A DNA stretch of 6,800 bases, from assembly GCA_944387905.1 (NCBI GenBank), contig CALXGU010000083.1:1-6800 (forward strand), read 5' to 3'. Positions 1-6,376 of this stretch are shown here, in pieces. Numbering within the stretch: position 1 is the first letter of the stretch; each line of letters opens with the position of its first letter. The notes beneath the pieces were generated by a model. The model did not search any database, had not been told where the DNA came from, and saw nothing but the letters and a program-made list of their open reading frames with translations. This DNA comes from an uncultured Clostridia bacterium (GTDB taxonomy: Bacteria > Bacillota > Clostridia > Oscillospirales > QAKW01). The translations under genes were made by a program, and so were the position numbers.

Positions 1-72
1 TTTTATATTTCTAAGGTTAGACAAAAGGTTATCAATAGAGACCTCAGCCCAGCATCTTTTTATCATATTCAT
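1..72 (-). CDS. alr: Alanine racemase, N-terminal fragment (cut by window edge)
   Basis: The first 24 codons read MNMIKRCWAEVSIDNLLSNL and then RNIK before the window ends. The W-A-E-V-S-I-D-N-L pattern with a following S-N-L-R is the N-terminal signature of PLP-dependent alanine racemases (usual form WAEI-LDAL-NN-R), which interconvert L- and D-alanine for peptidoglycan. The PLP lysine and everything later lies outside the window. I chose ATG at 72-70 because AGGTGA (83-78) lies 5 bases upstream; ATG at 66-64 is a possible alternative. The gene starts 9 bases after the nnr stop, and its ribosome site overlaps that TAG, which suggests translation in the same operon. nnr followed by alr is a gene order I know from Firmicutes. 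Identity rests on a short stretch but a distinctive one. Confidence 0.8.
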   Translation of the reverse strand, partial: MNMIKRCWAEVSIDNLLSNLRNIK

Positions 73-81
73 ATTAATCAC

Positions 82-1563
82 CTATTTTAAAAGTGAAGGA
101 AGCATTTTTATAAAATCCTCAGGCAGAGCACAAAAAGCACTTAGTTCATCGCACGCAGCATGACCGCAGGCGTTATGCAAAGACACTGCAATGATAGCAG
201 CCGCTGCCGGACTGTAACCCTGTGCTACAAATGAGCATATCATTCCCGCCAGTACATCGCCGCTGCCGCCCTTTGAAAGAGCCGAAGTGGGATCAGAAAG
301 AATAAACGCACGTCCATCGGGTAGTGCCACAATGCTTACACTGTCTTTTAAAACGAGTACGCATCTGTTTTGCGAAGCAAACTGCATTGCAAGCGTTATA
401 CGCTGACTTTTTATTTCTTCGATACTTTTGCCGCACAAACGTGCAAATTCTCCCATATGCGGTGTTATAACGGTATTCCCCGAACGCTTAAGCAGTGACA
501 GATCCCGTGATATAACAGTAATTGCATCGCCGTCAAATATTACATTCAAATCAGTTGACGCTACCGCTTTAACCGCATTAACAGCGCCGTCAGTAAGACC
601 CAGACCGCTACCGCACAGTACAGCCGTGCAGCCGTCCAGTTTCTGCAGCAATGATTTGTCGTCTATTCCTCCGTTTTTACTTTTCATAGGATTAATAACT
701 GCGCTTATGCATTCACTGGCAAAAGAACCGTAAATAGTATCCGGTACAAACGCGCTGACGATACCGGCGCCGCAGTTCAATGCAGCCTTGACAGCAAGAA
801 CTGCCGCTCCGCGGTAGCATGTACAACCGACGATAAGTCCTGCCCTGCCGAAAGCACCCTTGTGAAGAGTGTCATCTCGCTTATGTATCAGCGACTTGTA
901 ATCGATGTTGCTCAGTTCAAACAGATACGGATTTATCTCATTGAAAATCTCCGGACCGAAATTCATATCAGCGACCGTGACATCTTTACAGTAATGTTTG
1001 GCAGGGTATAGCAAATGACACGGCTTTTTAGCGCATACCGCAATGGTCAGATCCGCTTTGAAAGCACCGCTGCAGACATACGCACTGTCTGCCGAGACTC
1101 CGCTTGGTACATCTAATGCGACCTTAAAAGCACTGACCTCAGCCGCCGATATAAACAGCTTTTCGAGTGAAGAATCCAGTCCGCCGTGAAAGCTTATTCC
1201 AAAGACCGCATCCACCAGTACATCATATTCGTCTGAAATTCCGGTGACAACCTCAATACCTGAACCGACACACTCATCATAATAACTTTGTGTAGTTCCG
1301 TTCATACTCCGGTCTACCGCTGAAAGCAGATATACTCTTGCACCCGACTGTTTCAAAATAAGGGCAAGCGCACAGCCATCAGCCCCGTTAAGACCATTAC
1401 CGCAAAGGATAAGTATCTTTTTTGTTTCTATGCTATCAACATATTTTATTAAAGAAGAATATATACTTTCTGCCGCCATTTTAACGAGGCGGTATTCAGT
1501 TATATCATTGTTCTTCATGTAAAGACTGTCGGCAGCTTTTATTTGAACTGAAGTCAAGATCAT
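82..1563 (-). CDS. nnr: Bifunctional NAD(P)HX epimerase / ADP-dependent NAD(P)HX dehydratase
   Basis: This cytosolic metabolite-repair enzyme fixes hydrated NADH and NADPH: the N-terminal domain epimerises R-NADHX to S, and the C-terminal domain dehydrates S-NADHX using ADP or ATP. At 493 aa it has the full length of the YjeF_N plus ribokinase-like carbohydrate-kinase fusion. Epimerase domain (about 1-215): dinucleotide loop GNGLNGADG at 55-63, DAVFG at 118-122 with the likely catalytic D118, and DVPSG at 151-155. Dehydratase domain (about 225-493): HKGAFGR at 234-240, the alanine-rich helix ending in GAGIVS at 265-270, GSGLG at 318-322, DGDAI at 344-348, TPHMGE at 367-372 and KGGSGDVLAG at 431-440 with the expected catalytic D436. 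The loop at 55-63 departs from the usual GxGNNGGDG (L58, A61). The ATG start has AAAGGA upstream, its AGGA core 9 bases from the start. The gene begins 17 bases after the DUF6106-like gene and is followed 9 bases later by alr, so it is the middle gene of an operon. Confidence 0.95.
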   Translation of the reverse strand: MILTSVQIKAADSLYMKNNDITEYRLVKMAAESIYSSLIKYVDSIETKKILILCGNGLNGADGCALALILKQSGARVYLLSAVDRSMNGTTQSYYDECVGSGIEVVTGISDEYDVLVDAVFGISFHGGLDSSLEKLFISAAEVSAFKVALDVPSGVSADSAYVCSGAFKADLTIAVCAKKPCHLLYPAKHYCKDVTVADMNFGPEIFNEINPYLFELSNIDYKSLIHKRDDTLHKGAFGRAGLIVGCTCYRGAAVLAVKAALNCGAGIVSAFVPDTIYGSFASECISAVINPMKSKNGGIDDKSLLQKLDGCTAVLCGSGLGLTDGAVNAVKAVASTDLNVIFDGDAITVISRDLSLLKRSGNTVITPHMGEFARLCGKSIEEIKSQRITLAMQFASQNRCVLVLKDSVSIVALPDGRAFILSDPTSALSKGGSGDVLAGMICSFVAQGYSPAAAAIIAVSLHNACGHAACDELSAFCALPEDFIKMLPSLLK

Positions 1564-1580
1564 TATTGTGTTTCCTTTGA

Positions 1581-2105
1581 TTATTTATAAAATTTACTTT
1601 TTACTGTTAAACGGATAGTATCAAGCATTCTATCATCCGGCTCAAATACAATACAAGTTCTCTGTCCATTTGAAGTAGCCGCAGCGATAAACCAACACTG
1701 TCTGCCAGTATTGCTTGAAAAAATATACTTTTTATAAGAGGGATTATTGAGATATTGATTATGTTCCCTGTCATCGACTCGCGCAACTGCTTCGGTTTTC
1801 TGAAGGTTCACAGTAATCATTTCTTTTCTTTTGGTTTTATTTATTATTTTTGTAAACCTGATTTCATCATCTACAAGAATATACTCCCAGTCGATATTAA
1901 AACTCATATATATACGGTAAGATACGTATAATGATACCGCGCATATAATAACAGCACTCGCCAAAAGCAGGGTCAATCTCAATGACATAACAACAACGAG
2001 AATATAACTGCTGACAAGAATTGGCAGCAGCGGAAGAACAAAACTTAAAATTCTGTCTTTCGGCGTCAATTTTTTTGCGATTGAAATTTCTATATATTTA
2101 TCCAC
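1581..2105 (-). CDS. DUF6106-like small membrane protein, function unknown
   Basis: A 174-residue protein with a short basic N-terminal tail (MDKYIEISIAKKLTPKDR), two adjacent hydrophobic helices at about 19-41 and 44-66, then a polar cytosolic-looking domain. After the helices comes an aromatic, acidic stretch (WEYILVDDEI, 73-82) followed by KIINKTKRK (86-94). That layout matches my memory of the clostridial DUF6106 family, for which I know no function. The domain resembles a small beta-rich module, but this is inference. No signal peptidase site or catalytic motif is visible. The start is GTG at 2105-2103, because GGGAG lies 8 bases upstream; a TTG five codons earlier overlaps that site and would leave it without one. 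It is the first gene of the leftward operon with nnr and alr and has its own promoter at 2135-2163. It is surely a real gene, and the family label is moderately sure. Confidence 0.75.
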   Translation of the reverse strand: MDKYIEISIAKKLTPKDRILSFVLPLLPILVSSYILVVVMSLRLTLLLASAVIICAVSLYVSYRIYMSFNIDWEYILVDDEIRFTKIINKTKRKEMITVNLQKTEAVARVDDREHNQYLNNPSYKKYIFSSNTGRQCWFIAAATSNGQRTCIVFEPDDRMLDTIRLTVKSKFYK

Positions 2106-2113
2106 AAATATCA

Positions 2114-2118
2114 CTCCC
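2114..2118 (-). promoter_or_regulatory. Ribosome binding site deciding a GTG start
   Basis: On the minus strand GGGAG is followed 8 bases later by GTG-GAT-AAA (M-D-K). This spacing is standard and supports the GTG at 2105 over the in-frame TTG at 2120, which overlaps this very site. Confidence 0.7.
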
Positions 2119-2134
2119 AAAACAATGTAAAATT

Positions 2135-2163
2135 ATGATAACACAGCGCATGATTATTTTCAA
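2135..2163 (-). promoter_or_regulatory. Sigma-A-type promoter of the DUF6106-nnr-alr operon
   Basis: On the minus strand, -35 TTGAAA (2163-2158) and -10 TATCAT (2140-2135) are 17 bases apart, each one mismatch from consensus. A TGT directly before the -10 gives an extended -10 element. Transcription should start near 2128, leaving a leader of about 23 bases before the GTG, just enough for the ribosome site. Confidence 0.65.
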
Positions 2164-2172
2164 GAAAAACTC

Positions 2173-2201
2173 TTGCAATTATAAAAATAATATGCTATTA
2201 T
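2173..2201 (+). promoter_or_regulatory. Sigma-A-type promoter of the pheST operon
   Basis: -35 TTGCAA (2173-2178) and -10 TATTAT (2196-2201) are 17 bases apart; the -10 has one mismatch and the -35 two. The predicted start near 2207-2209 lies immediately before the first base-paired element of the T-box leader, which supports the call. It is back to back with the leftward promoter, with nine bases between the two -35 boxes. Confidence 0.65.
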
Positions 2202-2207
2202 GTGTTA

Positions 2208-2422
2208 AATGCAATGAAGGTGTTTAAAGCTCAGCTTTGCTGCTAAAGAGAGCCGCGTTCATCGGCTGAAAGACGCGACAAAACGGAAGCTGATGTCATA
2301 TTCGCACCGGAGCAGCTTTTGGCCGTACCGCGCGTTAAGCGGATAATGAGTGCCCGCTTGCGGGAACTTGGGTGGTAACACGGACATTATTTTCCGTCCC
2401 TTGATCGGGACGGTTTTTTTTT
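2208..2422 (+). promoter_or_regulatory. T-box riboswitch leader of pheST (tRNA-Phe sensing)
   Basis: This fills the 335-base space before pheS. Stem I by eye: TGC/GCA (2210-2212 with 2312-2314), then a kink-turn with bulge AAT (2213-2215) and tandem G-A pairs (2216-2217 with 2310-2311), then GGTG/CACC (2219-2222 with 2305-2308). An internal loop follows whose 3' side holds TTC at 2301-2303, then the helix CAGCTT/AAGCTG (2232-2237 with 2287-2292), the conserved AGAGAG (2247-2252) and a distal hairpin CGCGT/ACGCG (2254-2258 with 2273-2277). TTC is a Phe codon at the specifier position. Stem III is probably CCCG/CGGG with loop CTTG (2353-2364). The T-box GGGTGGTAACACGG (2370-2383) holds TGGT (2373-2376), complementary to an ACCA tRNA 3' end. 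Antiterminator: GGG/CCC (2370-2372 with 2398-2400) and ACGGA/TCCGT (2380-2384 with 2393-2397), bulge TGGTAAC. Uncharged tRNA-Phe should stabilise this and permit pheST transcription. Confidence 0.92.
2394..2422 (+). terminator. T-box-controlled intrinsic terminator before pheS
   Basis: CCGTCCC (2394-2400) pairs perfectly with GGGACGG (2407-2413) across the six-base loop TTGATC, followed by nine T (2414-2422). Its 5' arm is shared with the antiterminator, so the two folds exclude each other. It ends 18 bases before the pheS ATG. Confidence 0.93.
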
Positions 2423-2440
2423 ATTAAAGGAGAGATAGAA

Positions 2441-3460
2441 ATGAAAGAAACGCTTGAACAGATACGTATTTCTGCCAAGGATCTCATTGATAAGTCTTTG
2501 GATTTAAAAGAGATCGAAGCTATACGTGTAAAGTATTTAGGCAAAAAAGGCGAACTCACCTCCGTTTTGCGCGGAATGGGCGCACTTTCAGCAGAAGAAC
2601 GGCCGATTATCGGCGCTTTTGCCAATGAGGTCAGAGCTGATATTGAAACTGCACTGGAAAACAAAAAGAAGTTTTTGAGCGACGCCGAGATCACGGCTAA
2701 GCTTAAATCCGAAAAGATAGATGTAACTATGCCCGGAAAGATCAGAAGGCTCGGCAAAAAACACCCTTTGAGCCATGTCTTGGACGAAATAAAAGAGATT
2801 TTTATCGGCATGGGCTTCCAGATAGCCTCTGGCCCCGAAGTAGAATATGACAAATATAACTTTGAACTGCTCAATATGCCTAAGGATCACCCTGCAAGAG
2901 ATACACAGGATACATTTTACATCACTGAAAACGTACTGCTGAGAACTCAGACATCTCCAGTGCAGGTGCATGTCATGGAAACTACACAGCTTCCTATAAA
3001 AGTGATTGCACCTGGACGTGTATACAGATCCGATGAAGTAGATGCAACTCACTCGCCTCTTTTTCATCAGATCGAGGGCCTTGTAATTGATAAAAATATC
3101 AGAATGAGCGATCTTAAGGGGACTCTTGACCTATTTGCCAAAAGACTTTACGGTAGCGATACTGTTACGCGTTTTAGGCCTCATCATTTCTCTTTTACAG
3201 AGCCGTCAGCTGAAATGGATATATGCTGCTTTTCGTGCGGAGGCCGCGGCTGCAGACTGTGTAAAGGTGAAGGCTGGATCGAAATACTCGGTGCCGGAAT
3301 GGTGCATCCGAAAGTTCTCCGCAACTGCGGCATTGATCCTGATAAGTACAGCGGCTTCGCTTTCGGTATGGGTCTGGAACGTATTGTCATGAGACGCTAC
3401 AATATCAGTGATATGCGGCTGCTATTTGAAAACGATCAGCGTTTTCTTAATCAGTTTTAA
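2441..3460 (+). CDS. pheS: Phenylalanyl-tRNA synthetase alpha subunit
   Basis: Catalytic subunit of the cytosolic alpha2-beta2 class II synthetase that activates phenylalanine with ATP and charges tRNA-Phe. Its 339 aa is the normal bacterial length. Residues 1-90 are charged and helical, the N-terminal coiled coil that grips tRNA. The catalytic core follows: motif 1 region with GPEVE (131-135), HPAR (150-153) and DTF (157-159); RTQTSPVQ (168-175); motif 2 with PGRVYRSDEVDATHS (191-205) and FHQIEG (208-213); FTEPSAEMD (252-260); motif 3 with GFAFGMGLERI (305-315). A307 corresponds to the alanine of GFAFG that sets the size of the Phe pocket in E. coli PheS. A cysteine cluster at 262, 263, 266, 271 and 274 (CxxC-x4-CxxC) may bind zinc; I recall similar clusters in Firmicute homologues. 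AAAGGAG lies 8 bases before the ATG. Expression is controlled by the T-box leader, and pheT follows after 14 bases. Confidence 0.98.
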   Translation: MKETLEQIRISAKDLIDKSLDLKEIEAIRVKYLGKKGELTSVLRGMGALSAEERPIIGAFANEVRADIETALENKKKFLSDAEITAKLKSEKIDVTMPGKIRRLGKKHPLSHVLDEIKEIFIGMGFQIASGPEVEYDKYNFELLNMPKDHPARDTQDTFYITENVLLRTQTSPVQVHVMETTQLPIKVIAPGRVYRSDEVDATHSPLFHQIEGLVIDKNIRMSDLKGTLDLFAKRLYGSDTVTRFRPHHFSFTEPSAEMDICCFSCGGRGCRLCKGEGWIEILGAGMVHPKVLRNCGIDPDKYSGFAFGMGLERIVMRRYNISDMRLLFENDQRFLNQF

Positions 3461-3474
3461 GGAGGAATATACTT

Positions 3475-5862
3475 ATGAACTTATCTGTAAATTGGTTAAA
3501 CGACTTTGTAGATATAAAAACCGATCCGCGTGAATTTGCTGACAAAATGACCATGTCCGGATCTAAAGTGGAAATTTTTGATAACTACAAGAATCATATA
3601 TCAAATGTTGTAGTAGGCAAAATAACGAAGATAGAAAAGCATCCTGATGCTCAGAAACTTGTTATATGTATGGTTGATGTCGGTGACGGAACTGAAAAAC
3701 AAATTGTTACAGGCGCGACCAATGTTTTTGAAGGTGCTTTTATACCTGTTTGTCTGGACGGAGCAGTGCTTCCTAACGGAACAGTTATCAAAAAAGGCAA
3801 ATTAAGAGGCGTCACATCTGAAGGTATGCTTTGCTCTTTGAGTGAGCTTGGGCTTACATCACATAATTTTCCCGATGCTATTGAAGACGGCATATTTATT
3901 ATAAATTTCCCGGTCAAAATAGGCCAGGATATAACAGAGGCGCTACAGCTGGACGACGATGTATTTGAATTTGAAATCACACCAAACCGTCCCGACTGTC
4001 TGTCTGTGATCGGCCTCGCCCGCGAGGTGGCGGCAACATACGGTCTTGAATTCAAACGCCATATTCCCAAATTCAGCACTGATAAAAGTGACGATATAAG
4101 CAACTATCTCAGCGTAGAAATAAAAAATTCTGAGCTGTGCCCCAGATATACAGCGCGCGTCGCTAAAAATATAAAAATAGCCCCTTCCCCGCTTTGGCTC
4201 AGAAATCGTCTTTATGCCAGCGGAGTAAGACCCATTAATAATATTGTTGATATAACAAACTATGTCATGCTTGAATACGGCCAGCCTATGCATGCATTTG
4301 ATTACGCATGTCTTGACGGAAAAGCTATAGTAGTACGCAACGCAGATGACAACGAAATATTCATGACGCTTGACAATCAGCAGAGAAAGCTTGACAGCAG
4401 TATGCTGGTTATTGCCGACGCATATAAAAGTGTAGGTATTGCGGGTGTAATGGGCGGCGCCAACAGTGAAATCACAAATGACACAAAAACAATAGTATTT
4501 GAGTCCGCCAATTTCAACGGTGCGAATGTAAGGCACACTTCAAAGAAACTGGGTATGAGAACAGATGCGTCATCAAAGTTTGAAAAAGGCCTTGATCCGT
4601 GTTTGACGATGTCCGCTCTTGACAGGGCATGCGAGCTTGTTGAACTGCTTGGCGCAGGAGAAATAGCGGACGGCGTTATCGACGTCAACATGGATACTCG
4701 TACACGCCGTGTTATCAAGCTTGATCCTGAATGGGTAAATAAGTTTTTAGGCACCGACATCTCTGTACAATTCATGGTTGATGCATTGAAAAGCCTCGAT
4801 TTTTCAGTCGATGATAAATTAAATGTCACAGTTCCCAGCTTTCGTGACGATGTAGAAGAAAAGGCAGATCTTGCGGAGGAAATAGTACGTCTGTACGGAT
4901 ACGATAAAATCCCGTCCACTCTGGTAAATATGGAAACAACACAGGGCATGCTTACAAAAGACCAGGCGCTTATGAAGACAATAACCGAAACGCTTATAGC
5001 TCAAGGCGCGTCGGAAATTTGCACTTATTCTTTTGTCAGTCCCAAAATCTATGACAAGCTTCATTATCCTGCAGATGATATTCGCAGGAACAGCGTAGTT
5101 ATATCTAATCCGCTCGGTGAAGATACAAGTATCATGCGCACAACATCGATTGCTTCTATGATGTCTACCCTGGCGCTCAATTATAATAACCGCAATGAAT
5201 CGGTATGTATGTTTGAGCCGGCAACTGTATATATTAAAACTGACGGAATTGATGTTTTGCCGGAAGAAAAGACTGAGTTTTGTGTAGGATGTTACGGCAA
5301 GGAGTATGATTTCTTTACTTTAAAAGGTATTGTACAGCAAACTTTGGAGACGGCGGGAGTTTACGGATGCAAATATATTCCCCAGACGCAGAACCCGACT
5401 TTCCATCCGGGGCGTACTGCTGACATTGTTAAAGATGACAGTGTTATAGGTACCGTAGGAGAAATGCATCCATTAGTTTGCAAGGAATTCGGTTTAGGCG
5501 AAAAAACATATATAGCAGTTATTGATTTCAACACCGTATCAGCTAATTCAGTAACCGAAAAAACATATAAACCCCTTCCGAAATTTCCCGCCATTACTCG
5601 CGATATAGCTGTTGTATGCAAAAAGGAAATCAATTCTGCTCAGATCGAAGATATAATTTCTGATCGCGCAGGCAATATTCTTGAAAGCGTTGATCTGTTC
5701 GATGTTTACAGCGGTACTCAAATACCCAGTGATTGCGTAAGTCTTGCATACGCTTTGGTATTTCGAGCACATGACAGAACTCTCAGCGATCAGGAAGTAG
5801 ACAGTAAAATTGAAAAAATAATCAAGTCGCTCAATGAAATCGGAGCTTCAATAAGAAGTTAG
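3475..5862 (+). CDS. pheT: Phenylalanyl-tRNA synthetase beta subunit
   Basis: Structural, tRNA-binding and proofreading subunit of PheRS, 795 aa and full length. Domains in order: short N-terminal segment (1-40); OB-fold tRNA-binding domain (about 41-150) with KIEKHPDAQKLVIC (52-65), the GATNV segment (80-84) and KGKLRGVTSEGMLCS (107-121); B3/B4 editing domain (about 210-385) with NYVMLEYGQPMHAFD (262-276), GIAGVMGG (321-328) and FESANF (342-347); B5 domain (about 410-480) with PSFRDDVEEKADLAEEIVRL (454-473); catalytic-like domain (about 485-690) with NPLGED (545-550) and FHPGRTADI (643-651); C-terminal FDX-ACB anticodon-binding domain (about 698-795) starting YKPLPKFPAITRDIAVV and holding FRAHDRTLSDQEV (763-775). 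By context H273 and E343 match residues known from E. coli to shape the Tyr-editing site; this is inference. AAGGAGG overlaps the pheS stop and lies 9 bases before the ATG, favouring coupled translation. No terminator is evident after it before the ireB promoter. Confidence 0.98.
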   Translation: MNLSVNWLNDFVDIKTDPREFADKMTMSGSKVEIFDNYKNHISNVVVGKITKIEKHPDAQKLVICMVDVGDGTEKQIVTGATNVFEGAFIPVCLDGAVLPNGTVIKKGKLRGVTSEGMLCSLSELGLTSHNFPDAIEDGIFIINFPVKIGQDITEALQLDDDVFEFEITPNRPDCLSVIGLAREVAATYGLEFKRHIPKFSTDKSDDISNYLSVEIKNSELCPRYTARVAKNIKIAPSPLWLRNRLYASGVRPINNIVDITNYVMLEYGQPMHAFDYACLDGKAIVVRNADDNEIFMTLDNQQRKLDSSMLVIADAYKSVGIAGVMGGANSEITNDTKTIVFESANFNGANVRHTSKKLGMRTDASSKFEKGLDPCLTMSALDRACELVELLGAGEIADGVIDVNMDTRTRRVIKLDPEWVNKFLGTDISVQFMVDALKSLDFSVDDKLNVTVPSFRDDVEEKADLAEEIVRLYGYDKIPSTLVNMETTQGMLTKDQALMKTITETLIAQGASEICTYSFVSPKIYDKLHYPADDIRRNSVVISNPLGEDTSIMRTTSIASMMSTLALNYNNRNESVCMFEPATVYIKTDGIDVLPEEKTEFCVGCYGKEYDFFTLKGIVQQTLETAGVYGCKYIPQTQNPTFHPGRTADIVKDDSVIGTVGEMHPLVCKEFGLGEKTYIAVIDFNTVSANSVTEKTYKPLPKFPAITRDIAVVCKKEINSAQIEDIISDRAGNILESVDLFDVYSGTQIPSDCVSLAYALVFRAHDRTLSDQEVDSKIEKIIKSLNEIGASIRS

Positions 5863-5884
5863 CAAAATATTTACAATCAAACTA

Positions 5885-5913
5885 TTGATATTATTTATCT
5901 TTTGAATTAAAAT
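5885..5913 (+). promoter_or_regulatory. Sigma-A-type promoter of ireB
   Basis: -35 TTGATA (5885-5890) and -10 TAAAAT (5908-5913) are 17 bases apart, each one mismatch from consensus, in the AT-rich gap after pheT. A perfect TATAAT also sits at 5919-5924, but the hexamer 17 bases upstream of it (TATCTT, 5896-5901) is a poor -35. Either would give ireB transcription independent of the T-box. Confidence 0.55.
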
Positions 5914-5947
5914 ATTATTATAATTCAGAAAGGGCGGGTAAATTGTA

Positions 5948-6196
5948 ATGGACAAAAACAATACTATCCAATACAGTGTCAGAAGAGAAAATGAACTCCA
6001 GACAAAAGAGATTTTAACAGCTGTCTATGACGCTTTGAAAGAAAAGGGATACAACCCGCTGAATCAAATCGTCGGATACATCTTATCCGAGGATCCCACG
6101 TATATAACAAATCATAACAATGCAAGAGCTCTTATAAGAAAGCTTGATAGAGATGAATTACTAAGGATAATCGTTAAGTTTTATCTTGACAGCTGA
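5948..6196 (+). CDS. ireB: IreB family (UPF0297) regulatory phosphoprotein
   Basis: An 82-residue cytosolic protein, the normal family length. The family signature is plain: GYNPLNQIVGYILSEDP (34-50), TYITNHNNARALIRKLDRDE (51-70) and a closing LLRIIVKFYLDS. In Enterococcus faecalis, IreB is phosphorylated on N-terminal threonines by the PASTA kinase IreK, is dephosphorylated by IreP, and dampens cephalosporin resistance. Here T6 is the only threonine in the first 18 residues, so it is the natural candidate site. No membrane or enzyme motif is present. The start is ATG at 5948; the upstream AAAGGGCGGG (5929-5938) is G-rich rather than a classic AGGAGG, with its second GGG 9 bases from the ATG. 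The gene lies 85 bases after pheT with its own promoter and a terminator right behind it. In many Firmicutes the Holliday-junction resolvase gene ruvX comes next; here it does not. Confidence 0.95.
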   Translation: MDKNNTIQYSVRRENELQTKEILTAVYDALKEKGYNPLNQIVGYILSEDPTYITNHNNARALIRKLDRDELLRIIVKFYLDS

Positions 6197-6207
6197 TTAT
6201 AAATAAT

Positions 6208-6250
6208 AAAACAAGTCTATAGCTGAAATTTAGCTATGGACTTGTTTTTT
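6208..6250 (+). terminator. Intrinsic terminator of ireB
   Basis: AACAAGTCTATAGCT (6210-6224) pairs with AGCTATGGACTTGTT (6232-6246) over 15 bp with one G-U pair and a seven-base loop, followed by a T run through 6250. It starts 13 bases after the ireB stop. The complementary side is A-rich (6201-6211), so on the minus strand the hairpin is followed by a broken T tract and may also stop leftward transcription coming from the region beyond. Confidence 0.9.
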
Positions 6251-6298
6251 ATTTGTTTTATATCCATTGCATTAAGCATCGGTAACACAGACCTCTTT

Positions 6299-6376
6299 TT
6301 AATTTTGCATGTGAGATAGTATCTTTATAAATTTAATATTTTTAAATGTTTCAAGGCCCTTTGATGCCATATCGAA
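6299..6376 (-). other. In-frame methyltransferase-like continuation after a nonsense codon
   Basis: Reading on in the same frame past the TGA at 6379-6377 gives FDMASKGLETFKNIKFIKI and then LSHMQN before TAA at 6301-6299. In class I methyltransferases the segment after the acidic end of strand beta-2 (here GIELDAE) is usually a helix of the type MxExAKxxL, then a strand such as NIxFI. The FDMASKGLETFKNIKFIKI stretch fits this well. I infer that the TGA interrupts what was one coding frame. The rest of the interval 6251-6298 shows no gene or clear site. Confidence 0.5.

Noticed and set aside
428..733. Plus-strand open frame of 101 codons
   Set aside because: It lies wholly inside nnr on the other strand, has no family features, and the nnr protein shows all expected motifs there.
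2106..2120. Five-codon N-terminal extension of the DUF6106-like protein from a TTG
   Set aside because: The TTG overlaps the GGGAG that serves the GTG at 2105 and has no ribosome site of its own.
2021..2227. Plus-strand open frame of 68 codons
   Set aside because: It runs across the DUF6106-like gene start, both promoters and the start of the T-box leader, and its product shows no recognisable pattern.
2239..2316. Alternative stem I base GCTGCT/AGCAGC in the leader
   Set aside because: It would break the kink-turn and leave the TTC specifier out of an internal loop; the GGTG/CACC plus kink-turn model explains more conserved features.
2335..2874. Minus-strand open frame of 179 codons
   Set aside because: It overlaps the T-box terminator and pheS; its serine-rich composition is typical of the shadow of a real gene.
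3943..4949. Long minus-strand frames opposite pheT
   Set aside because: PheT is continuous with clear domains across this region, and the antisense products have shadow-like Ser, Cys and Tyr composition.
5919..5924. Perfect TATAAT as the main ireB -10
   Set aside because: No acceptable -35 hexamer lies at 16-18 bases; the TTGATA-17-TAAAAT pair is better. It may still contribute.
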